Part shown: positions 40,062 to 49,331 of the stretch, in pieces
Layout: each line of letters starts with the position of its first letter
How positions within the stretch are numbered: the stretch's first letter is position 1
NCBI GenBank assembly: GCA_050250575.1
Contig: JBFWOJ010000012.1
Span: 1-64,000 of the forward strand
Source: SHVO01 sp050250575
GTDB lineage: Bacteria; Pseudomonadota; Alphaproteobacteria; Rhodospirillales; Rhodospirillaceae
Direction of reading: 5' to 3'
Length of the DNA: 64,000 nt
The notes under the pieces: generated by a model
What the model saw: only the letters and a program-made list of their open reading frames with translations
The model's database searches: none
What the model was told of the DNA's origin: nothing
Position numbers and translations under genes: made by a program

Positions 40062-40922
40062 TCACGCGACCAGCTTCATCATCATCGCCTCGAGGTCAGG
40101 CGCGACCTTGTACATGTGGCGATACTGCAGCACCTGTTTGGCGATCAGCTTCAGCCGCGTACCGAACGGCAGCAATGTCGCCGGTTTGATCAGGGGCGCG
40201 TTCATCGGCGGCACATCGCCGCGTTGGAACTCAATCGCCATACTGACTCGCGATTGCACGGCATGGGCCGCGCTTTTGCTGCCCCAATGCAGAAGCGCCT
40301 GGTTCCAAATGAGAACATCGCCCGGTTCGGCGGGCAGCGCGCGGATGCTGGGAAGCTCGAACCGCCACTCTCCCTCGCGTGCGGTTCCATACGTCGGATC
40401 CTGACGCGCCGGCACGACATACATGCAGCTGTTGAGCGGCGAGGCCTCCGTCAAAGGAATCCATACGGTGATCGAATTCGGCATGCCGTCGGGACGCAGG
40501 GTCACCGCACCTTTGTCGCGATGCGGCGCCCAGCCGGCGTCACCTTTTTTGGGATCCACGTTCCAGACCCAGAAATCCGGCAGCATCGCGTAGGCGCCAA
40601 GGATTTCGCGGAAAAGCGCATCGAGCTGGCAATAGGGCAGCCAGAATTCGTCGTAGAGAAATGCGAAAACGGGTGAAAGCCCTTCTCGCGACAGCATGCG
40701 CACCGTCTCCGCCATAAGGGCAAGATCGGAGGCGAAACCCACTCCCTTCTCCTGGATATAACCATCGAGCAACAATTGTTCGCGAAGCGCGGCGATGCGG
40801 GCCGGATCGAAGGCAAGCGGCTTCGCCGCTGCCAGAAGGGCGGCGTCTTCAATGTGCAAACGCGGCGCAAGCGCGGCCCACGTTTTGCGATCGGCGATAT
40901 TGTCGAGGCTGAGAGCGACCAT
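40062..40922 (-). CDS. Phytanoyl-CoA dioxygenase-like Fe(II)/2-oxoglutarate oxygenase
   Basis: A 286-residue protein of the PhyH superfamily. The iron facial triad is seen as His-x-Asp in WAPHRDKGAVTL near residue 141 and a distal His in IWNQALLHWGSKS near residue 206, and an Arg in SRVSMAIEF can bind 2-oxoglutarate. The first 70 residues are family-specific. The ATG at 40922 is chosen because the open frame upstream overlaps the divergent methyltransferase gene. It may hydroxylate a small molecule or lipid; the substrate is unknown. Confidence 0.75.
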   Translation of the reverse strand: MVALSLDNIADRKTWAALAPRLHIEDAALLAAAKPLAFDPARIAALREQLLLDGYIQEKGVGFASDLALMAETVRMLSREGLSPVFAFLYDEFWLPYCQLDALFREILGAYAMLPDFWVWNVDPKKGDAGWAPHRDKGAVTLRPDGMPNSITVWIPLTEASPLNSCMYVVPARQDPTYGTAREGEWRFELPSIRALPAEPGDVLIWNQALLHWGSKSAAHAVQSRVSMAIEFQRGDVPPMNAPLIKPATLLPFGTRLKLIAKQVLQYRHMYKVAPDLEAMMMKLVA

Positions 40923-41009
40923 AGGTACGAATGCGGATTTCGGTTTCAGCTTCTCACGGCCCGGCGAAAATGCAATGTGTGAACACGGCAGTCGAAAGGC
41001 TTCAGCGCG

Positions 41010-41900
41010 ATGGCAGATGATGCGGAAAACCTCCTGCGGGGTGTCAATGCTTTGATTGCCGGGGGATACGATGCCGTTCCCTATGATGAGCCCGCCAGCC
41101 CCGGCCTCGATCCCATGCACATTTTCAGCCTGGCGGGGCGGTACATAGGTCCCCGTGATGCGACGAAGGTCGACGTGCTGGACCTCGGCTGCGGCACCGG
41201 CGCGCAGCTCGAACGGACCGCGGGACTGACCAGTGGAACCGTCGTCGGAACGGACCTCTCAAGCACGGCCGTCGCGCGGACGGCGGAACGCATTGCGCGC
41301 TTCGGACCGCGATGCCGGGTGATGCAGGCCGATTTTATGGACCTAAAAGCCGATGAACTGGGCCAATTCGATCTCATCTATCTCGTCGGCGTCCTTTACA
41401 TCACACCGCCGCAGGTGCAGCGGCGGCTTCTGGAGCTGACCGCAGACTGCCTGAAGCCGGACGGCGTAGCCGTCATCAGCTACTACTCCGGCACAGTGCC
41501 GCTGTTGATGGCCGGGCTGCATAAAATCCTTAAGGCAAACGCCGATCCGCATTCTTCGCCCGCGGATCAAATCCGGACGGCGCGCGCGCAGATCCAAACC
41601 ATCGCCGCCACGATCGGCAAGATGGGCGGCGATCAGCGCTTGATGAGCGCCATCCTGAGGCAAGTCTACGAAACAAAGGACAATATCTTCTTTCACGAGA
41701 TGCTGAACCAAAGCTTCGGCACGCTCACGACCTCAGCCCTGGAGGCGGCCCTTGGAACACACGGCGTTCACTTTTTGAATTGGATGCAGGCGGCGCCGTT
41801 TGAGGCCAACGCGACGCCGCGCACGCGCGCGATGATGGCCGATGCTTATGCGCTCGGCGGCGGCGGCTACTTCTACGGTGTATTCGGAAAGACCGGCTAA
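41010..41900 (+). CDS. Class I SAM-dependent methyltransferase
   Basis: A 296-residue methyltransferase. Motif I is VLDLGCGTGAQLE near residue 56, the acidic end of strand two is GTDLSSTAV near residue 79, motif II is VMQADFMDL near residue 103, and FDLIYLVGVLYITPP is the post-II region. The C-terminal 120 residues are an extra helical part, seen in methyltransferases with a regulatory domain. It is divergent from the PhyH-type oxygenase with 87 bases between starts, which suggests a shared promoter region and perhaps a shared pathway. Its stop overlaps the convergent Lrp gene by 4 bases. Confidence 0.82.
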   Translation: MADDAENLLRGVNALIAGGYDAVPYDEPASPGLDPMHIFSLAGRYIGPRDATKVDVLDLGCGTGAQLERTAGLTSGTVVGTDLSSTAVARTAERIARFGPRCRVMQADFMDLKADELGQFDLIYLVGVLYITPPQVQRRLLELTADCLKPDGVAVISYYSGTVPLLMAGLHKILKANADPHSSPADQIRTARAQIQTIAATIGKMGGDQRLMSAILRQVYETKDNIFFHEMLNQSFGTLTTSALEAALGTHGVHFLNWMQAAPFEANATPRTRAMMADAYALGGGGYFYGVFGKTG

Positions 41901-42385
41901 AGCGCGGGCGCCGGCGTTGCAGGAGCGGTGAGCTCCAGCGGCAGCGCTGTGGAGTATTTGATCTCTTCCATCACGAAGGTCGAGCTCACATCCGAAAGTG
42001 CAACGCGCTTGATCAGGCGCTTATAAAATGAATCGTAAGCGTCCATGTCCTTAACCACGACGCGCAGGAGGTAGTCGATGTCGCCGGCCATTCTCCAAAT
42101 GGCGGTGATCTCGGGCATCTCTTTGACCGCGCGCGCGAACTTCTGAAGCCAGACATCGTCGTGCTGGTTGGTGCGGATGATGACGAACACGGTCAGGCCG
42201 AGGTTGAGCCGCTTTGCGTCCAACACCGCGACGCGTGCCTTTATAATCCCAGCCTGTTCCATTTTTTGAATGCGCTTCCAGCAGGGTGTCTGGGAGAGGC
42301 CGACTTTCTGCGCGATCTCGGCGATGGAGAGCCCGGCGTTGTTCTGCAACAACGCCAGAATTTTTCGGTCGATGGGATCAAGCAT
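41897..42385 (-). CDS. Lrp/AsnC-family transcriptional regulator
   Basis: A 162-residue regulator. An N-terminal winged helix-turn-helix (LDPIDRKILALLQNNAGLSIAEIAQKVGLSQTPCWKRIQKMEQAGII, residues about 2-48) is followed by the RAM ligand-binding/oligomerisation domain (residues about 60-150), including the VKEMPEITAIWRMAGDIDYLLRVVVKDMD block. Such proteins form octamers and sense amino acids. It is divergent from cysE, with 227 bases between starts, so control of sulfur amino-acid genes is possible but unproven. Typical length. Confidence 0.92.
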   Translation of the reverse strand: MLDPIDRKILALLQNNAGLSIAEIAQKVGLSQTPCWKRIQKMEQAGIIKARVAVLDAKRLNLGLTVFVIIRTNQHDDVWLQKFARAVKEMPEITAIWRMAGDIDYLLRVVVKDMDAYDSFYKRLIKRVALSDVSSTFVMEEIKYSTALPLELTAPATPAPAL

Positions 42386-42612
42386 GGCAACTCCTCGGAT
42401 GGACCGGTCCCGGCTAGCGAAAGAGCGAGGCCTCGGCGGAACGGCCCCAGCAGGCGGCGGGGGGAATATTCATCTCTTTTCGAGCTCATTGTCCAGGCTA
42501 GGAAGATATTTCTTTCCCTCTTTTCCGGTTTTCTGCTATCGGGCATGGGACTCGCAATATGCCCGGTTAGCGCCTATCTCAGGCCTTCGGGGTTGGGATG
42601 AGGTTTATTGTT
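42386..42612. promoter_or_regulatory. Divergent lrp-cysE intergenic region
   Basis: A 227-base gap between divergent starts, expected to hold both promoters and an Lrp-type operator. A T-rich stretch lies near 42495-42535. No SAM-II or other riboswitch-like structure is recognised. Confidence 0.35.
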
Positions 42613-43356
42613 ATGGCCGGTGGCCTTCGTTCGATGCTGGAATCCATCAGAGCGCGCGACCCCGCGGCGCGGTCGCTGCTCGAGATCGCGTTGCTATATC
42701 CCGGCGTGCGCGTACTCGCCTTCCATCGCATCGCTCACGCGCTTTTTGGCATGCGCCTCACGTTCCTCGCCCGGCTCGTGTCCGAGATCGGCCGCTGGCT
42801 CTCTGGAATCGAGATTCATCCCGGCGCCAAGATCGGCAAGCGGCTTTTCATCGACCACGGCACCGGTGTCGTGATCGGGGAAACCGCGATCATCGGCGAT
42901 GACGTCACGATGTATCACGGCGTTACCCTCGGCGGCGTATCGACCGCCAAGACCGGTAAGCGCCGTCATCCGGTCGTCGAAGACAAGGTCATCATCGGCG
43001 CAGGCGCCCAGGTGCTCGGCCCCATCACCGTCGGCCACGGTGCCCGTGTCGGGGCCAATGCGGTCGCCGTGCGCGACGTACCGCCCGGCGTGACCGTCGT
43101 CGGCATTCCGGCGCAGGAAGCTTTGCCCCAAGGCGCCGTCAAGGCGGAGGCCTTCGTTCCTTACGGATCGCCCTGCGACGACCAACCCGATCCGACGTCT
43201 CGTGCGATTTGCGGCCTTCTCAATGAAGTCGAGGCCTTGCGCCGGCGGATTGCGCAGGTGGAGAGCGAATTTCGCGAACCTTCGACGGCGTCGTCCTGGC
43301 AGTCCGGGGAGCCACGTCTCAAGAAGGTCCACGACTCTTCCGACCTCAGCGGCTGA
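42613..43356 (+). CDS. cysE: Serine O-acetyltransferase
   Basis: A 247-residue enzyme making O-acetylserine, the carbon acceptor for cysteine. A short helical N-terminus is followed by a left-handed beta-helix of hexapeptide repeats: IEIHPGAKIGKRLFIDHGTGVVIGETAIIGDDVTMYHGVTLGG (residues about 65-110, with catalytic His residues) and ITVGHGARVGANAVAVRDVPPGVTVVGIPA (about 137-167). It is shorter at the N-terminus than E. coli CysE, like the CysE/EpsC-type short form. The ATG at 42613 is preferred for its GAGG nine bases upstream. The next two genes on this strand are a cation antiporter and a Cys/Met PLP-enzyme fusion. Confidence 0.92.
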   Translation: MAGGLRSMLESIRARDPAARSLLEIALLYPGVRVLAFHRIAHALFGMRLTFLARLVSEIGRWLSGIEIHPGAKIGKRLFIDHGTGVVIGETAIIGDDVTMYHGVTLGGVSTAKTGKRRHPVVEDKVIIGAGAQVLGPITVGHGARVGANAVAVRDVPPGVTVVGIPAQEALPQGAVKAEAFVPYGSPCDDQPDPTSRAICGLLNEVEALRRRIAQVESEFREPSTASSWQSGEPRLKKVHDSSDLSG

Positions 43357-43461
43357 TAACGGCTCGGTCGACGGTGGGCCGGCCGACTGCTTGCGGCCGA
43401 TAGCGCGCCTCGGGATATACTGCCGCTCTTCGTTTGCGACCGGGCGGCAAGAGGATCTCCC

Positions 43462-45276
43462 ATGGACATGCTCACGCAGGCTGCGGTGTTCTTTGGCGCC
43501 GCAGTGCTTGTCGTCCCCGTCTTCCGCCGCCTCGGTCTTGGCGCGGTGCTCGGCTATCTCGCCGCGGGCGCCGTCATCGGACCCTTCGGCCTATCCCTGA
43601 TCGACGATGTCGAGGCCGCGGCGCATCTCGCCGAATTCGGCGTCGTGCTGCTGCTGTTCATCATCGGGCTTGAACTCAATCCCGGCCGGCTGTGGACAAT
43701 GCGCAGCATGGTGTTCGGCCTGGGCGGCGCGCAGGTCGTGGTCACCGGCGCCGCCCTTGCGGCCGCCGCGGCCTATTTCGGCCTGGGCATCGGAGCCGCG
43801 ATCGTCATTGGCCTCGCGCTCGCCTTTTCGTCCACGGCGTTCGTTCTCCAGACCCTGGCCGAGCGCGGCGAACTGAAAGACCGGTATGGCAGAGCGGCAT
43901 TCGCCGTCCTTCTCTTTCAGGACATCGCCGCCATCCCCCTGCTGGCCGCAGTTCCTTTTTTCGCCCGGGCCAGCGTTGAGACCGACACTCCCTCGCTCCT
44001 GTTGGCGGCGGCCCGGGTCGCGGCCGTCCTGGTGGCCGTCGTCGTCGGCGGCCACTTCCTGCTGCGTCCAGCGTTGCGCTTCGTTGCCAGCACGCGCATT
44101 CCCGAGCTGTTTACGGCCACCGCGCTGCTTATTGTCAGCGGAACCGCACTTCTCATGAACTCGGTCGGCATTTCAATGGCTCTTGGGGCGTTCATAGCGG
44201 GCGTCCTGCTCGCCAACACGGAGTATCGCCATCAGCTCGAGGCCGACATCGAACCGTTCAAGGGGCTTCTGCTGGGACTTTTCTTCATGTCGGTGGGCAT
44301 GGGGCTGAACCTCGGCCTTGTGCGGGACAACGCGATCGACATCGCGCTTCTTGTCGCCGGCCTGATGGTGATCAAAGGCCTGGTGCTGTTCGCGCTCGGC
44401 CGCATGTGGGACCTGAATACGCGCGCCGCCAAGGACTTCGCGCTTGCTTTGCCGCAGGGCGGTGAATTCGCGTTCGTTATCTTCACCGCCGCGGTAGCGG
44501 CCGGGCTGATGGCCCGCGGAGTCCACGATCTCCTGGTCCTGGTCGTAAGTCTTTCGATCGCAGCGACGCCGCTCGCACGCCTTGCTCATGACTGGCTGAC
44601 GCGCGGCCTCGTGCCGCCCCGCGATCCCGAGTACGACGTCGCGCCGTCGACGGACCATCCGGTGATCATCGCGGGCTTCGGCCGCTTTGGACAAATCGCC
44701 GGCCGCGTGCTCGCGGCCAAACACATTCCTTTCATCGCCCTCGACGCCAGCGCCGAGCAGGTCGACTTCGTCAAACGCTTCGGCAATGAGATCTATTACG
44801 GCGATGCCTCCCGCCTGGAGCTGCTTCGCGCCGCGCGCGCCGAAAGCGCGAAGATCTTCGTGCTCGCCATCGACGATGTGGAAGCTTCGCTGCGCACGGC
44901 TGAAACCGTGCGGCGGCATTTCCCGCATCTGAAGGTGTTTGCGCGCGCGCGTAATCGTCAGCACGCCCATCGATTGATGGATCTAGGCGTGCGCGACATC
45001 CGGCGTGAGACCTTCCTCTCGGCGCTGGACCTTACCCGTGAAGTCCTCCGCGGCATGGGAATAAGTGCGAGGGACGCGGCGCAGACTATCAGGACATTCC
45101 AGGAGCATGACGAGAAACGCCTCGCCGAGCATCACACGCATTACACCGACGAAGAGAAAATGCAGAACCTCGCGAAGACGGCCGCCAGGGAGCTGGAGGA
45201 GATGTTCATGCGCGATGCCGCAGAGCAGGCCGTCGCCGAGGGCACGGCCTCTCCCGCGCCGCAAAAGGCGGCGTGA
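43462..45276 (+). CDS. CPA2-family cation:proton antiporter (KefB-like)
   Basis: A 604-residue antiporter. The first 385 residues form a 12-13 helix Na+/H+-exchanger domain, including the YLAAGAVIGPFGLSL start and the LGFSSTAFVLQ-type helix (ALAFSSTAFVLQTLAERGE near residue 118). An RCK/TrkA-N regulatory domain follows (VIIAGFGRFGQIAGRVLAAK near residue 396, then acidic LDASAEQVD), as in Kef K+ efflux proteins. The C-terminal 70 residues are helical and charged. AGAGGA precedes the ATG. Confidence 0.92.
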   Translation: MDMLTQAAVFFGAAVLVVPVFRRLGLGAVLGYLAAGAVIGPFGLSLIDDVEAAAHLAEFGVVLLLFIIGLELNPGRLWTMRSMVFGLGGAQVVVTGAALAAAAAYFGLGIGAAIVIGLALAFSSTAFVLQTLAERGELKDRYGRAAFAVLLFQDIAAIPLLAAVPFFARASVETDTPSLLLAAARVAAVLVAVVVGGHFLLRPALRFVASTRIPELFTATALLIVSGTALLMNSVGISMALGAFIAGVLLANTEYRHQLEADIEPFKGLLLGLFFMSVGMGLNLGLVRDNAIDIALLVAGLMVIKGLVLFALGRMWDLNTRAAKDFALALPQGGEFAFVIFTAAVAAGLMARGVHDLLVLVVSLSIAATPLARLAHDWLTRGLVPPRDPEYDVAPSTDHPVIIAGFGRFGQIAGRVLAAKHIPFIALDASAEQVDFVKRFGNEIYYGDASRLELLRAARAESAKIFVLAIDDVEASLRTAETVRRHFPHLKVFARARNRQHAHRLMDLGVRDIRRETFLSALDLTREVLRGMGISARDAAQTIRTFQEHDEKRLAEHHTHYTDEEKMQNLAKTAARELEEMFMRDAAEQAVAEGTASPAPQKAA

Positions 45277-45278
45277 GC

Positions 45279-45311
45279 GGCGCCGGAGCATATTCGTCCA
45301 GACCCGGCGCC
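45279..45311 (+). terminator. Possible terminator after the antiporter gene
   Basis: GGCGCCGG (45279-45286) pairs with CCGGCGCC (45304-45311) across a 17-base loop just after the antiporter stop. No T-run follows directly, so this could instead be a Rho-type or attenuating structure. Confidence 0.3.
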
Positions 45312-45420
45312 CGGGCGGGGAGAATTTCCTTTCACGTCCGCGCGTCATTCGCACCCCAGCTTGACTAGGGGATGAAGATTGCCTACCGCCTTCTCTCCTC
45401 ATCCTACTCAGCGAGCCGCC

Positions 45421-47223
45421 ATGTCCGAGCCCCTTTCCTACAGCGACGATTTTCTGCGTTCGATACTTCAGAAGGTGCGGACCATCGCCATGGTCGGGGC
45501 CTCGTCGCACTGGAACCGGCCGAGCTACTTCGTCGCCAAATACCTGAAGGCCAAGGGCTACCGCGTCATTCCGGTCAACCCGCAGACCGCCGGCCAGGAT
45601 TTGCTGGGAGAGAAAGTTTACGCGTCGCTCAAGGACATTCCCGACAAGGTGGACATGGTGGACGTGTTCCGGGCGGCCGAGTTCGCTCCTGGCATCGTCG
45701 ATGATGCGATCGCCATCGGCGCAAAGGTCGTATGGATGCAGCTCGGCGTGCGCAACGATGAAGCCGCCAAGAAAGGCGAGGCCGTCGGACTGACCGTCAT
45801 CATGAACCGCTGCCCGAAGATCGAGTTCAGCCGGCTGGCCGGCGAACTTTCGTGGAGCGGCGTCAACTCGCGCCTCATCTCCAACCGGCCGCCCGCAGCG
45901 CCCACCGCGGGCGCCGTGCGCGGCGCCCCGCGCCCGGTGGCCGCGGGCGACTATGGCTTCGAAACGCGCGCGGTTCACTCCGGCGCGATGCCGGACCCCG
46001 TCACCGGTGCGCGCATCACGCCGATCTACCAGACGGCCTCATACGTTTTCAAAGACGTCGACCACGCCGCGTCGCTCTTCAACCTTCACGACTTCGGTTA
46101 TCTGTACTCGCGCGTCTCCAATCCGACGGTTTCGGTGCTCGAAGAGCGCCTTGCCAGCCTGGAGGGCGGCAGGGCCGCGGTCGCGACCGCGTCCGGGCAC
46201 GCCGCGCAGTTCGTCACCTTCTTCACCTTGATGTCGCCCGGCGACGAATTCGTCGCCTCCCGTAATTTGTACGGCGGCTCGCTCACGCAGTTCGGCTTGT
46301 CCTTCAAGAAGCTGGGGTGGACCTGCCATTTCGTGGACCCCAATGATCCGGAAAATTTCCGCAAGGCGCTGACGCCCAAGTGCAAAGCGATCTTCATCGA
46401 GAGCCTCGCCAATCCCGGCGGGATCGTGCTCGATATCGAAGCGATCGCGAATATCGCTCATGAAGCGGGAATTCCTCTCATCGTCGACAATACCTTGGCA
46501 ACGCCGTTCTTGTGCCAGCCTTTTGCCTTCGGCGCGGACATCGTGATCCATTCGACGACCAAGTTCCTTTCCGGCCATGGAAACTCGCTCGGCGGGATGT
46601 TGATCGAGTCCGGCCGGTTCGATTGGTCGCAAGGCAACCGTTTCCCATCGCTCACGGATCCCGAGCCCGCCTATCACGGACTGAAGTTCTATGAGAACTT
46701 CGGTGACTTTGCCTTTACCACCAAAGCACGGGCGGTTGCACTGCGCGACTTCGGTCCGGCGCAGTCGCCGATGAACGCATTCCTGACGATCATGGGCATC
46801 GAGACCCTGGCGCTGCGCATGGAACGCCATGTGAGGAACGCCCAGACTGTCGCGGAATTCCTCGAGAAGCATCCCAAGGTGGCGTGGGTGTCCTACGCGG
46901 GGCTTCCCGGCAGCAAGTATTATGCGCTCGGCCAAAAGTACCTCCAGCGGGGCGCCGGCGCCGTACTAACATTCGGCCTCAAAGGCGGCTTCGAGGCGGG
47001 CGCGAAACTCGTTGAATCGGTGCGGCTGTTCTCGCACCTCGCCAATATCGGCGATACCCGCAGCCTGATCCTGCATCCGGCTTCGACGACGCATCGTCAG
47101 CTCACGGCCGAACAGCAGATCGCGGCCGGCGCAGGACCGGACGTGGTACGCCTTTCCGTCGGCATCGAAAGTGCCGACGATCTTGTCGGCGATCTCGACC
47201 AAGCGCTGGCGCAGGTGGCCTGA
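45421..47223 (+). CDS. Fusion: CoA-binding domain + Cys/Met-metabolism PLP enzyme (MetY-like)
   Basis: A 600-residue protein in one uninterrupted frame. Residues about 10-135 are a CoA_binding (YccU-like) Rossmann domain (TIAMVGASSHWNRPSYFVAKYLKAKGY, then VIPVNP). A Pro/Ala-rich linker follows (about 150-175). Residues about 178-600 form a gamma-family PLP enzyme close to O-acetylhomoserine sulfhydrylase: ETRAVHSGA start, YSRVSNPTVSVLEERLASLEGG, and the PLP lysine in IVIHSTTKFLSGHG. In relatives these are two adjacent genes; here they are joined. It lies downstream of cysE and probably makes homocysteine or cysteine from acetylated precursors. The ATG at 45421 was chosen over 45379. Confidence 0.9.
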   Translation: MSEPLSYSDDFLRSILQKVRTIAMVGASSHWNRPSYFVAKYLKAKGYRVIPVNPQTAGQDLLGEKVYASLKDIPDKVDMVDVFRAAEFAPGIVDDAIAIGAKVVWMQLGVRNDEAAKKGEAVGLTVIMNRCPKIEFSRLAGELSWSGVNSRLISNRPPAAPTAGAVRGAPRPVAAGDYGFETRAVHSGAMPDPVTGARITPIYQTASYVFKDVDHAASLFNLHDFGYLYSRVSNPTVSVLEERLASLEGGRAAVATASGHAAQFVTFFTLMSPGDEFVASRNLYGGSLTQFGLSFKKLGWTCHFVDPNDPENFRKALTPKCKAIFIESLANPGGIVLDIEAIANIAHEAGIPLIVDNTLATPFLCQPFAFGADIVIHSTTKFLSGHGNSLGGMLIESGRFDWSQGNRFPSLTDPEPAYHGLKFYENFGDFAFTTKARAVALRDFGPAQSPMNAFLTIMGIETLALRMERHVRNAQTVAEFLEKHPKVAWVSYAGLPGSKYYALGQKYLQRGAGAVLTFGLKGGFEAGAKLVESVRLFSHLANIGDTRSLILHPASTTHRQLTAEQQIAAGAGPDVVRLSVGIESADDLVGDLDQALAQVA

Positions 47224-47230
47224 GGCCGGA

Positions 47231-47638
47231 CTAGGATTTGCGCGCGAGCGCGCGCCCGACGGCTCTTTCCAGCTGGGCAAGCGTCATAGGTTTTTGCACG
47301 ACCTCGTAGCTTGCCCACGCGTCGCTGAGGCCATCACGGCCGTAGCCGGTGATGAAAATGATCGGGACGCCGTTCGCGACCAGATTTTCGGCAAGCGGAT
47401 AAATCGCCTCGCCCGCCAGGTTCACGTCCAGCACCGCGAGGCTCGGCAGCTTTTCCTCGATCCGCGCGATGCCCGCCTTGAGGCGGCTTGCATGCCGGAC
47501 GCTGCCGGCGCCCAACTCGAACAACATGTCTTCAATGAGAAAAGAAACGAGACTTTCGTCTTCGACAAGCAGAACGTCGCGGCCGCCGAGCGGCGATTGG
47601 GCGGATACTCCGTTCAAAGCGAAATTTCGATCGTGCAT
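47231..47638 (-). CDS. Single-domain response regulator (FAT GUY-like)
   Basis: A 135-residue stand-alone receiver. The phosphoacceptor is Asp71 (LAVLDVN), the acidic pair is in LLVEDESLVS near residue 26, and the conserved Lys is Lys116 in VVQKPM. The strand-4 region reads PIIFITGYG (residues 92-100), close to the PFxFATGY motif of the alphaproteobacterial FAT GUY receivers that partner HWE/HRXXN kinases. It has no output domain, so it acts by protein-protein contact or phosphotransfer. Its start lies inside the 3' end of the kinase gene (25-base overlap), so the two are translated together. Convergent with the CoA/PLP fusion. Confidence 0.9.
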   Translation of the reverse strand: MHDRNFALNGVSAQSPLGGRDVLLVEDESLVSFLIEDMLFELGAGSVRHASRLKAGIARIEEKLPSLAVLDVNLAGEAIYPLAENLVANGVPIIFITGYGRDGLSDAWASYEVVQKPMTLAQLERAVGRALARKS

Positions 47639-49173
47639 GTAAACCCTTCAGGCGGATAACTCGACGCGTAGGTCCCCTTGAGCTCGCTGGCGACCGCGCG
47701 TTCAATGAACTTCGTACCGTAACCTACGTGTGCCGGCGGCTGGGCGACGGGACCGCCGCTTTCCCGCCATTCAAGACGCAGCCGGTCCGGCGCGGACAGC
47801 GACCAGGACAGCGCAAGATTGCCTGCGCCCGCCGACAGCGAGCCGTATTTCACGGCATTGGTGGCGAGTTCGTTCAACACCATGGCGAGCGGGATCGCCA
47901 CCCGCGGCGCAAGAATGACCTCCGGACCCTCGATCCTCATACGATCGCGCGTGCCGTAAGGTTCGATCACGGCCCTGGCGAGATCGGCGAGATTGGCGCT
48001 CTCCCAACTTTGGCTGCTGAGGATATTGTGAGCGCTTGAAAGGGCGAGCAAGCGGGATTCGGCCGCCGTCCGGTAAGGCGCGTTCTCGGGCAGGTCCGGC
48101 AAGCCGCGGGCGACAATGCCTTGAACCGCGCTCAGCGTGTTCTTCACACGATGATTGAGCTCGTTCATCAACAGCGAGCGCTGCGCCTCGGCCCGGACGA
48201 GCTGGGTCGCGAGATGACTCGAAAACGCGAGACCCATCAGCAGCAGCGTGATGCCGATCGCCACCGTCAGAACCAGCGAATCGCGCGCAGGCTTGTCCAG
48301 GGTCTCCTGCGGCATCCCGATGGCGAGAATCCATCCGGATTCCTCGGACCGCGTGAAAGCGGCGAGAATCGGCGTGCCTTCGAGGGACACCGTCGGAACG
48401 ATGCGGTTATTGCCCTGGGCCATTTCCTTCTTCAACGCTTCGGAAGCCCTCGTCAGGCCCACCGCCATCACGGGCGGATCTCGCGCGACGCGGCTGGAAG
48501 CTCGGTCGTAAAGGTTGGCGACCCAATCGGCGGGAAGGCTGAGACGGCGAAGGATCTCGGCGTAATTCTGGCGCGGAGGACTGTAACCTATGACGAAGGC
48601 AACTTCGCCGTCGCGCATGACGGGAACATTGACCGTAAATGTCGGTTCGCCGGTAACGGCTCCGACGTACATGTCCGACACCGCCGGACGTTTTGTCCGC
48701 ATCACTTCATGGAATGCGTCGAGGTTGACCCAGCGGGGGAGCTTCCCACGGATGCGGGTATTGAAGACTTGATTGCCTTGCGCATCACTGACGGCGACGA
48801 CGTACCCGGACCGCACCTGAATGAAGCGTTCGGCGTCGTCGCGAAAGTCCTCGAACCGTCCCTCGAGCAAATCGGGCTCGAGGGCAAGAACCTGCAGTGC
48901 GGAGATTTGGTTTTGGAGCTCGCGATCGACCGCCGCCATGGCGCTCTGCGCCGCCTGCAGCACCAGGTCCGCAGCCTCTTCACGCGTTCTGACGTAGCCG
49001 CCGTAAATAATGAACCCGGCGAGAATGAGAACCGGGAGGACGGTACCGGCGACAAGAAGCGCGAGGCGTAGATGAAGGGACCGCGGACGCTGACCTGGAA
49101 CCTGAACGAAGCCGTGCGGGCGAACGGCGGACCGTGCGCCAGTTCCGGAGTCCACGTCGCGGTGTGTATCCAT
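47614..49173 (-). CDS. HWE-family membrane sensor histidine kinase
   Basis: A 519-residue sensor. Membrane helices lie at residues about 36-60 and 300-325, with a periplasmic double-Cache-like sensor domain between them. The kinase core is of the HWE subgroup: the phosphoacceptor His341 in LLMNELNHRVKNTLSAVQ, the N-box LNELATNAVKYGSLSAG, and a WxE element in LRLEWRESGGP. There is no typical F-box, as in that subgroup. It is cotranscribed with the single-domain receiver at 47231. It may sense small ligands such as amino or organic acids through the Cache domain. Confidence 0.9.
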   Translation of the reverse strand: MDTHRDVDSGTGARSAVRPHGFVQVPGQRPRSLHLRLALLVAGTVLPVLILAGFIIYGGYVRTREEAADLVLQAAQSAMAAVDRELQNQISALQVLALEPDLLEGRFEDFRDDAERFIQVRSGYVVAVSDAQGNQVFNTRIRGKLPRWVNLDAFHEVMRTKRPAVSDMYVGAVTGEPTFTVNVPVMRDGEVAFVIGYSPPRQNYAEILRRLSLPADWVANLYDRASSRVARDPPVMAVGLTRASEALKKEMAQGNNRIVPTVSLEGTPILAAFTRSEESGWILAIGMPQETLDKPARDSLVLTVAIGITLLLMGLAFSSHLATQLVRAEAQRSLLMNELNHRVKNTLSAVQGIVARGLPDLPENAPYRTAAESRLLALSSAHNILSSQSWESANLADLARAVIEPYGTRDRMRIEGPEVILAPRVAIPLAMVLNELATNAVKYGSLSAGAGNLALSWSLSAPDRLRLEWRESGGPVAQPPAHVGYGTKFIERAVASELKGTYASSYPPEGFTCTIEISL

Positions 49174-49331
49174 TGAACCCGATGCCTTCCCCTCGCGCGC
49201 CGCGGGCGCCGTGCCACACCGGAATTGTTACCGGTGCATGGAGGGCGAGTCTACCAGCGCGGAAGCGAAACGCGGTGCAGCAAAGCGAAAAACCCAGGGG
49301 ATTCGCGCTGAGCTTCGTTGTTAGGGGAATT

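Noticed and set aside
45277..45420. SAM-II or SAM/SAH riboswitch before the PLP-enzyme fusion
   Set aside because: The expected pseudoknot-forming consensus could not be found; the region has only one plain hairpin near its start.
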